Source: an uncultured Bacteroidia bacterium (lineage in GTDB: Bacteria; Bacteroidota; Bacteroidia; Bacteroidales; UBA932). From it: DNA of 39,050 nt. Under the pieces are notes generated by a model, which saw nothing but the letters and a program-made list of their open reading frames with translations, was not told where the DNA came from and did no database searches. Within the stretch, counting starts at the first letter, position 1, and every line of letters begins with the position of its first letter. Location of the stretch: contig CACZWU010000020.1 in NCBI GenBank assembly GCA_902784965.1, forward strand, positions 1 through 39,050, written 5' to 3'. The position numbers and the translations under genes were made by a program. Positions 33,259 through 39,050 of the stretch are shown in pieces.

Positions 33259-34181
33259 AGATTTTTGCAGATATCATTCTCGACTTTCGAGAGACTTTCA
33301 GCCAGGATGGCCATGTCCTGGCTGATTTTTTTGTTGGTAATCCTGGCGTAGATCTGCGTGGTGCGGATGTTCGTGTGCCCGAGGATGCGGCTCAGGGTTT
33401 CGACCGGCATGCCCCGGTTGAGTGCCAGCGTGGCGAAGGTGTGCCGCCCCACATGGAACGTGAGGTGTGTGCGGAAGCCGCAACGACGCTCCAGCGCATG
33501 CAGGTGACCATTGCAGCAATTGTTGCTGGGCACGGGAAACAGCTGTCCTCCCGGTGACGCGTCCCTGTATTTTTCGATGAGCCGCAGCGGCACATCGAGC
33601 AGCCGCACGTCCGATTCAACCCGCGTTTTGTGCCGACGCATTACGATCCACCAGTTCCCGTCGAAGAGTTGCCGGAGGTGCTCCGTGCGCAGGTTCCGGA
33701 TATCGATGTACGACAGGCCGGTGAAGGCAGAGAAAAGAAAAAGGTCGCGCACCAGTTCCTCTACTCCAGAGACGGCCGGCTCCTGCATCAACCGCACCAG
33801 TTCCTCTTCTGTGAGATAGCCCCGGTCCACGGGCGTGTAGGCATTGACATATGAGGCGAAAGGGTTGACCATCAGCAGGTTCTCTTCGCGGGCCAGCGAG
33901 AGCACGTGCTTGAGGGTAATCATGTAGCCCCAGACACTGTTGGGTGACAGATGCCGCTGCACGCGCAGCCAGGTATCGAAGCCGGTGACGAAAGAGGCGC
34001 GCAGGGAACTGAGCGGGATGTCGTCCCGCCGGCACTGTTCCCGAACGTATCTTTCCAGATGCCCGTACACGGTCTGGTATCGCGCAAAACTGCCCCAGGC
34101 GCGGCTGTTGCCCACCCGCCGGGCATATTCGGCATTGTGGCGCGCAAAATACGCCAGCACCCCGATCGTGGTCTTTCTCAT
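33255..34181 (-). CDS. Bacteroidetes-type tyrosine recombinase (IntDOT-like active site)
   Basis: Site-specific DNA recombinase. The 308-aa protein has an N-terminal SAM-like core-binding domain (about 5-105) and a catalytic domain (about 120-300). Visible catalytic residues are K185, H243 and R246 (HVGR), H269 (ILGHTN) and the nucleophile Y278 (TTQIYAR). The first catalytic Arg, normally within TGLR, is Ser157 (FTGLSYID); the CTnDOT integrase IntDOT likewise has Ser at this position. Size and lack of a DNA-binding arm domain fit chromosomal invertase-type enzymes of Bacteroidales rather than large integrative-element integrases. It starts 95 nt from SusC2, in divergent orientation, and lies inside the segment bounded by the 24-bp inverted repeat. 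No other mobile-element genes are nearby. Confidence 0.92.
   Translation of the reverse strand: MRKTTIGVLAYFARHNAEYARRVGNSRAWGSFARYQTVYGHLERYVREQCRRDDIPLSSLRASFVTGFDTWLRVQRHLSPNSVWGYMITLKHVLSLAREENLLMVNPFASYVNAYTPVDRGYLTEEELVRLMQEPAVSGVEELVRDLFLFSAFTGLSYIDIRNLRTEHLRQLFDGNWWIVMRRHKTRVESDVRLLDVPLRLIEKYRDASPGGQLFPVPSNNCCNGHLHALERRCGFRTHLTFHVGRHTFATLALNRGMPVETLSRILGHTNIRTTQIYARITNKKISQDMAILAESLSKVENDICKNL
33298..33332 (+). terminator. Intrinsic terminator of the esterase gene, inside the recombinase coding region
   Basis: Perfect 10-bp stem TCAGCCAGGA / TCCTGGCTGA (33298-33307 and 33316-33325) with an 8-nt loop and a following run of seven T. It lies 40 nt past the esterase stop and within the 3' part of the recombinase gene on the opposite strand. 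Only the plus-strand direction has the T-run. Confidence 0.8.
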
Positions 34182-34251
34182 CCGTAGTAGATACTAATTT
34201 GTCCTAAATTTAACACCATTTTTCCATATTTCAAACTATTTCCCATCGATG
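34182..34251. promoter_or_regulatory. Divergent recombinase/SusC2 control region with degenerate promoter
   Basis: AT-rich gap between the recombinase start and the 24-bp repeat. Facing SusC2, the best -7 candidate is TAATTTG (34195-34201), one base short of TAnnTTTG and at nearly the same distance from the ATG as the SusC1 element. A symmetric TAAATTTA (34205-34212) could serve either direction. No exact -33 box pairs with them. Transcription of SusC2 in the present orientation therefore looks weak. Confidence 0.4.
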
Positions 34252-34275
34252 ATTATTTTAACCTAAAACATCATT
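34252..34275. repeat. 24-bp inverted repeat, right copy (SusC2 leader)
   Basis: Perfect copy, in opposite orientation, of 28018-28041; it ends one base before the SusC2 ATG. The two copies bound a segment of about 6.2 kb. Confidence 0.8.
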
Positions 34276-34276
34276 T

Positions 34277-37200
34277 ATGAGGAAACTTAGAATTGTGTTT
34301 ACCTGCCTTTTGACTGTTTTGGCACTGGGAACCGCCCTGGCGCAGAACATCACGGTCAAGGGTGTGGTGACTGACTCCGCCACCGGCGAAGGTGTTCCTT
34401 TTGCCTCGATCCAGGTAAAGGGCACGATGACCGGTACCGCCACCGATGGAGACGGCAACTACTCCATCGACGTCCCCAAAAATGCAACGCTGATCTTCAG
34501 CTCCATCGGCTACCTGAACCAGGAAGTCGCCGTCGAGGGCCGCTCGCTCATCAACGTGATCCTGGCCACCGATACGGAGAACCTCGAAGAAGCGGTGATC
34601 ACCATCGCTTACGGCGCCGCCAAGAAATCGTCCCTGACGGGTGCCATCTCGAACGTGGGCGCTGAAAAACTCGAATCCCGCCCGACCTCCTCGGTCACCT
34701 CGGCCCTCGAAGGTACGGTGACCGGTGTCCAGGTCAACAATACCTACGGCGCCCCGGGTTCCGACCCTTCCATCATCATCCGTGGTAATGGTACCATCAA
34801 TGGTTCCTCCAGCCCGCTCTACATCATCGACGGCGTTCCGTTCGGCGGCAACATCTCCGACCTGAACCCGGCCGATATCGAGTCGCTGACCGTCCTGAAG
34901 GACGCTGCTTCCGCAGCCCTCTACGGTAACCGCGCCGCCAACGGCGTGATCCTGATCACCACCAAGAAGGGCAAATCGGGCCGCGTCAACGTGACGGCCA
35001 GTGTTACCCAGGGTGTGTACCAGCGCGGTATTCCCGAGTACAATTATGCAACGGCCAACGAATTCATGGAGGTTTCATACAAAGAGCTCAAGAACCGTAC
35101 GCTCATTCCGTCCGCCATTACCGACGCCGAAATCATTGCGAAGTACCAGGATGCTTCGGCGCTGGCTGATGCCGCCAACTATGCGGCCAACAACCTGATC
35201 GCCGACAAACTCTACCTAAACATCTACAACGTGGCCGACAACGCCCTCTTCGACAGCAACGGACACCTCGTGTCGAATGCGTCCATCAAGAACGGCTACC
35301 TCGACGACCTCAACTGGTTCGACCAGACCATCAAGAATGGCTATCGTGCCGACTACAACGTGACGGCCAGCGGCGCCAGCGAGAAGAGCGACTATTTCTT
35401 CTCCATGGGTTATCTCGATGAGAACGGCTACCTGCGCAATGCGACCTTCGACCGTTTCTCGGGCCGTGCCTCTGCCAACGTGAAACCGACCAGCTACCTG
35501 AAAGTGGGTCTGAACGTCAACGCCACGCACCAGAACTTCAACAACATGGATGCCGGTTCAAGTGCCTACGTGAACCCGTTCATGTACTGCCGTAACATCG
35601 CCCCGATCTATCCGGTGCACCTGCACGATATCAATACGGGTGAGTATCTCCTCGATGAATTCGGCAACAAACAGTATGATGGCGGTTCCTACGTCGACGC
35701 CAACGGCCAGGTGGTCGTGACCCGTAACCAGTATGCCGACCGCCACGTCATCTGGGAGAACGAACTCAACCAGGACGTCTCCGTCCGTAACACCATCAAC
35801 GCCATCGCCTATGCCGAGGTCTATTTCCTGAAGGACTTCACCTTCACGGTGACTGGCAACATGAACCTGCGCCACAGCATCAACAAGAGCTATGACAGCG
35901 CGGTCATCGGCGACGGTAAGGGCAACGGCGGCCGCGGAAGCCGTACCGATTATTACTATAAGAACTGGTCCTTCCAACAGCAGCTGCGCTGGAACCGTCA
36001 GTTCGGCGACCACTACGTGAACGTGCTCATCGGCCACGAGAACTTCGACTATCGTTACGACTACCTCTACGGCTACAAGACCTCCGAGGTGTTCACCGGC
36101 ATCAACAACCTCCGCAACTTCACGGAAATCACGAACCTCTACAGCTACGGCAACTACTACAAGACCGAATCGTACCTGAGCCGCGTACGCTACAGCTACC
36201 AGGACAAGTACAACGTGGAAGCTTCCTTCCGCCGCGATGGTTCCTCTCGTTTCTCCTCCCAGGCCCGCTGGGGTAACTTCTGGAGCGTGGGTGCCAACTG
36301 GCTGATCTCCCGCGAGGCCTTCATGCAGAATGTGGGCTGGGTCAACACCCTGAAACTCCGCGCCGACTTCGGTGAGGTAGGTAACGACGCCGGTACCGGC
36401 TACTACGGCTACCAGGCTCTCTATTCCTCCGGACAGAATGCCAACAAGGGTGCTTACTGGCTGAGCCAGCTGCCGAACCCCGAACTGATGTGGGAGACGG
36501 CCCAGAGCTGGGGTGTCGGTATCGAGTCCCGCCTGTTCAACCGCTGGAACCTGAACGTCGAGTACTTCGACAAACGCAACAAAGACCTGATCTTCGACGT
36601 GTATCTGCCGTACTCCGCAGGTGCCATCTCCACCTCCGGCAACCCGTACATCACGAAGAACATCGGTACGATGTCCAACCGTGGCGTCGAGATTGAAACC
36701 GACTTCGACGTGGTCCGCACCAAGGATGTCCGCTTCAACATCTTCGCCAACGCCACCTTCCTCAAGAGCAAGATTATCAAGCTCCCGGAAGAGAACCGCG
36801 AAGACGGTATCATCGATGGTACCAAGAAGTATGTCGAAGGCGGTGACCGCTATGCATACTATCTGTATCACTGGGCCGGTGTCGACCAGATGACGGGCCG
36901 TTCCCTCTACACCTTCGACGACGAGAACTGGTATATTACCGATAACAACAAAGAAGACGGTAATGTCATCTATGGTAGCAAGACCGACAAGAAGGGCAAC
37001 GAAAACAGCGTGATGAGCGCAAGCGACTACACCGTGATCAACGGAACGCCTTACGTGTACAAGCCCAGCTCCTATGGCAAGCGCGACTGGTGTGGTACGG
37101 CCACCCCGACCGTCTACGGCAGCTTCGGCTTCAACTTCAGCTGGAAGGGCCTGTCCCTCGGTACGGTATTTACCTATTCGCTGGGTGCCAAGGCCTATGA

Positions 37201-37630
37201 CAGCATTTACGGCAGCCTCGTGAGCGTCGGCGCTACGCCGAGCAGCGTCCACCACGACGTGTTGAAGAAGGCTTGGGACGGCATCCCGGCCGGTATGACC
37301 GAGTCTTCGGCCGACCGCATCAGCCGTGACATCTTCCCGGTGATCAACAACACCTACAGCTCCGACAACGATGCCGGTACTTCCGATCGCTGGTTGATCT
37401 CCGGCAACTATCTCGTGCTGAAGAACGTCAACCTGACCTATTCTCTGCCCAAACGTTGGGTCAATCGCATCGAGATGGATGGTATCAACGTGACCGTTTC
37501 TTGCGAAAACGCTTTCACCCTCACGCACCGTAAGGGTATGAACCCGCAGCAGAACTTCAGCGGTACGGTCGGCAACAACACCTATGTGACCGCCCGTGTG
37601 ATCACCGCAGGCCTGACCTTCAAATTCTAA
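34277..37630 (+). CDS. SusC/RagA family TonB-linked outer-membrane transporter (SusC2)
   Basis: Paralogue of SusC1 with the same domain order: signal peptide (about 1-22), carboxypeptidase-regulatory-like domain (GVVTDSATGEGVPFASIQVKG), plug (SIIIRGNGTI, PLYIIDGVPF, ANGVILITTKKGK) and beta-barrel ending in LTFKF. Its length is 1117 aa. Identity with SusC1 is very high in the plug and barrel strands, with a 59-bp stretch that is identical at DNA level (34886-34944). Changes cluster around residues 260-300 and in the loops near residues 780-790, 870-900 and 1000-1010. The signal peptide DNA is clearly diverged. SusD2 follows after 19 nt. Confidence 0.96.
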   Translation: MRKLRIVFTCLLTVLALGTALAQNITVKGVVTDSATGEGVPFASIQVKGTMTGTATDGDGNYSIDVPKNATLIFSSIGYLNQEVAVEGRSLINVILATDTENLEEAVITIAYGAAKKSSLTGAISNVGAEKLESRPTSSVTSALEGTVTGVQVNNTYGAPGSDPSIIIRGNGTINGSSSPLYIIDGVPFGGNISDLNPADIESLTVLKDAASAALYGNRAANGVILITTKKGKSGRVNVTASVTQGVYQRGIPEYNYATANEFMEVSYKELKNRTLIPSAITDAEIIAKYQDASALADAANYAANNLIADKLYLNIYNVADNALFDSNGHLVSNASIKNGYLDDLNWFDQTIKNGYRADYNVTASGASEKSDYFFSMGYLDENGYLRNATFDRFSGRASANVKPTSYLKVGLNVNATHQNFNNMDAGSSAYVNPFMYCRNIAPIYPVHLHDINTGEYLLDEFGNKQYDGGSYVDANGQVVVTRNQYADRHVIWENELNQDVSVRNTINAIAYAEVYFLKDFTFTVTGNMNLRHSINKSYDSAVIGDGKGNGGRGSRTDYYYKNWSFQQQLRWNRQFGDHYVNVLIGHENFDYRYDYLYGYKTSEVFTGINNLRNFTEITNLYSYGNYYKTESYLSRVRYSYQDKYNVEASFRRDGSSRFSSQARWGNFWSVGANWLISREAFMQNVGWVNTLKLRADFGEVGNDAGTGYYGYQALYSSGQNANKGAYWLSQLPNPELMWETAQSWGVGIESRLFNRWNLNVEYFDKRNKDLIFDVYLPYSAGAISTSGNPYITKNIGTMSNRGVEIETDFDVVRTKDVRFNIFANATFLKSKIIKLPEENREDGIIDGTKKYVEGGDRYAYYLYHWAGVDQMTGRSLYTFDDENWYITDNNKEDGNVIYGSKTDKKGNENSVMSASDYTVINGTPYVYKPSSYGKRDWCGTATPTVYGSFGFNFSWKGLSLGTVFTYSLGAKAYDSIYGSLVSVGATPSSVHHDVLKKAWDGIPAGMTESSADRISRDIFPVINNTYSSDNDAGTSDRWLISGNYLVLKNVNLTYSLPKRWVNRIEMDGINVTVSCENAFTLTHRKGMNPQQNFSGTVGNNTYVTARVITAGLTFKF

Positions 37631-37649
37631 TGTAATGAAAATGAAAGAT

Positions 37650-39050
37650 ATGAAAAAGATATTCCTCTCTTCTCTGATGCTGGCCGTTTTCCTTTTGGCG
37701 GGTACTTCCTGCTCCAAGGAATATCTGGAAACGCGTCCGGAAAGTTCCGCTTCCCCGGCCACGATCTTCGAGACTACCGACAACGCGGTGCTGGCCATCA
37801 ATGGTATCTGCAAGTTAATGACCACCCAGTACTGGAGTGTCCAGGGCCTCAACGGCGAAGGTTCCATCAAGACCTGGTGGGGCAACTTCGGCAATGACCT
37901 GCAGCGCTGCAACCACACGGGTTGGGCCACTGTTTGGAATCACCAGTATAATGATAGTGCCAACAGCCGTTATGCTTCTTACCCCTGGTGGTACTACTAC
38001 AAGATCATCGGCAATGCCAATCAGGTGATCGCGAACATCGACAATGCCGAAGGCCCGGAGGCTGAGAAACAGTTCATCAAGGCCCAGGCCCTGACTTTCC
38101 GTGCCCACGCTTTCACGATGCTGGCAGAGATGTACATCTACCGCTGGTCTGAGACCAACAACGGTGCCGGCAAGGGCCTCGTCCTTCGTCTGGACACCTC
38201 CACGGGTGACATGCCGCTTTCCACCGCCGGTGAGACCTATGCACAGATCTACGCCGACCTCGATGAGGCTATCAGCCTGTATACTCAGTCCGGCCTCGAC
38301 CGTGGCTCCGATGAGTTCTACAAACCGAACCTTGACGTGGCCTATGCCGTCTATGCCCGTGCCGCCCTCAACCGTGAGGACTGGTCGACGGTCGTGAAGT
38401 ATGCGCCGCTGGCCCGTAAGAACCACCCGCTGATGAGCCAGAAAGAGTATATGGACGGCGGTTTCAGCGACTATACCGGTACCACCCCGAAGGAGTGGAT
38501 CTGGGGTGTGTATGAGGCATCCGACCAGACCCTCTATTACTATTCGTTCTTTGCTTATCAGGCTTCCAACGCTTCTTCTTCGATGCAGCGTACCTATCCG
38601 CTCGCCATCAGCAAGGAGCTCTACGACCAGATTCCGGAGACCGACGTGCGTCGCAAGATGTGGCTCGGCCCGACGCCGGAGGAGTGGGCTGAATGCAACT
38701 CTGCCGGCCGCAGCACGAAGACCCTCTACAACCGTGCAAAGAAAGAATATGCCAGCAAGCTGTACTCCACCAGCCTGATCTATGGTTACATGCAGTTCAA
38801 GTTCCTGGCATCCTTCATGCCGGGCGGCGGTTCTTTCAACATCTACCGTGGTGCGGAGATGGTGCTCGCCGAAGCTGAGGCACGCTGCATGATGGGCGGA
38901 CAGGACGCTCAGGTCCAGGCGCTCCTCAACGAGCTGAACAAGAACCTCGACGCTTCGTACAACTGCACCAAGACGGGTGCCGACCTGCTGAAGGAAGTCA
39001 AGCTGTATCGCCGCATCGACCTCTGGGGCGAGGGCTTCGACTACTACGAT
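37650..39050 (+). CDS. SusD/RagB family outer-membrane lipoprotein (SusD2), cut by the window edge
   Basis: Partner lipoprotein of SusC2 and paralogue of SusD1. The frame is open to the end of the window (467 codons visible). The lipobox is LLAGTSC, and the mature start KEYLETRPES parallels SusD1. The shared helix GNANQVIANID and the end of the visible part, RIDLWGEGFDYYD, also match, so about 45 residues are missing. In-frame ATGs at 37635 and 37641 are alternative starts; 37650 is preferred because it aligns with the SusD1 start, including the preceding GAT. Confidence 0.93.
   Translation, partial: MKKIFLSSLMLAVFLLAGTSCSKEYLETRPESSASPATIFETTDNAVLAINGICKLMTTQYWSVQGLNGEGSIKTWWGNFGNDLQRCNHTGWATVWNHQYNDSANSRYASYPWWYYYKIIGNANQVIANIDNAEGPEAEKQFIKAQALTFRAHAFTMLAEMYIYRWSETNNGAGKGLVLRLDTSTGDMPLSTAGETYAQIYADLDEAISLYTQSGLDRGSDEFYKPNLDVAYAVYARAALNREDWSTVVKYAPLARKNHPLMSQKEYMDGGFSDYTGTTPKEWIWGVYEASDQTLYYYSFFAYQASNASSSMQRTYPLAISKELYDQIPETDVRRKMWLGPTPEEWAECNSAGRSTKTLYNRAKKEYASKLYSTSLIYGYMQFKFLASFMPGGGSFNIYRGAEMVLAEAEARCMMGGQDAQVQALLNELNKNLDASYNCTKTGADLLKEVKLYRRIDLWGEGFDYYD

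Noticed and set aside
35558-37930. 790-codon open frame on the minus strand across SusC2 and SusD2, and the similar plus-strand frame across SusC1 (25039-26742)
   Set aside because: Both lie antisense to well-supported SusC genes. They have biased Val/Gly/Asp/His composition and no domain, and occur at equivalent places because the two SusC genes are paralogues.
1-39050. CRISPR array, prophage or integrative element
   Set aside because: No regularly spaced direct repeats, no phage structural, transposase or conjugation genes were seen; the single tyrosine recombinase is better explained as a local invertase-type enzyme.

Overview
The window is chromosomal DNA of a member of the order Bacteroidales, probably a gut-type, polysaccharide-using species. 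The evidence is two SusC/SusD outer-membrane uptake pairs, many lipoproteins, A-rich leaders without Shine-Dalgarno sequences, and the Bacteroidetes -7 promoter element TAnnTTTG (usually TATCTTTG) upstream of most transcription units. Genus cannot be read from the sequence. Coding regions are GC-rich, which produces many long antisense open frames that are not genes.

Layout. 1-5.1 kb: a membrane-anchored protein of unknown function, a TlpA-like thioredoxin lipoprotein, a GH5 glycosidase on the opposite strand, and an M28 aminopeptidase with a PDZ domain coupled to a membrane protein. 5.0-6.6 kb (minus): a regulator that fuses a YtfE/RIC-like di-iron hemerythrin domain to a LuxR helix-turn-helix, followed by a polytopic membrane protein. 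6.7-10.4 kb: a sialate O-acetylesterase-type esterase, an aldo/keto reductase, and a DMT/EamA exporter preceded by a tiny coupled ORF. 10.4-13.6 kb (minus): AbrB-like regulator, acyltransferase-3 membrane protein, GH43 lipoprotein and a stand-alone PAS protein, with a palindromic operator over the first promoter. 13.7-15.5 kb (minus): a flavin-reductase-fold lipoprotein, a DUF2442-HTH protein, a structured intergenic region, and a tRNA-Pro/tRNA-Ser operon. 15.6-21.1 kb: a large MMPL/RND exporter facing a three-gene lipid operon (CDP-alcohol phosphatidyltransferase, PlsC-like acyltransferase, SDR). 21.1-23.0 kb: an S9 dipeptidyl peptidase. 23.1-28.0 kb (minus): SusD1 and SusC1. 28.2-32.2 kb (minus): mutB and a frameshifted mutA (methylmalonyl-CoA mutase). 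32.3-34.2 kb: a secreted esterase and a tyrosine recombinase. 34.3 kb to the end (plus): SusC2 and SusD2, the latter cut by the window edge.

The most interesting structure is the last third. Two closely related SusC/SusD operons point away from each other. Directly upstream of both SusC start codons lies the same perfect 24-bp sequence, so the two copies form an inverted repeat (28018-28041 and 34252-34275). It encloses mutAB, the esterase and a tyrosine recombinase that shares with IntDOT the loss of the first catalytic arginine. Only the SusC1 side has a consensus promoter (TTTG-N19-TATCTTTG), and that promoter lies inside the enclosed segment. This is the layout expected of a DNA-inversion switch that would connect one strong promoter to either SusC/SusD pair. 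That reading is inference; a conserved leader kept after a duplication is the main alternative.
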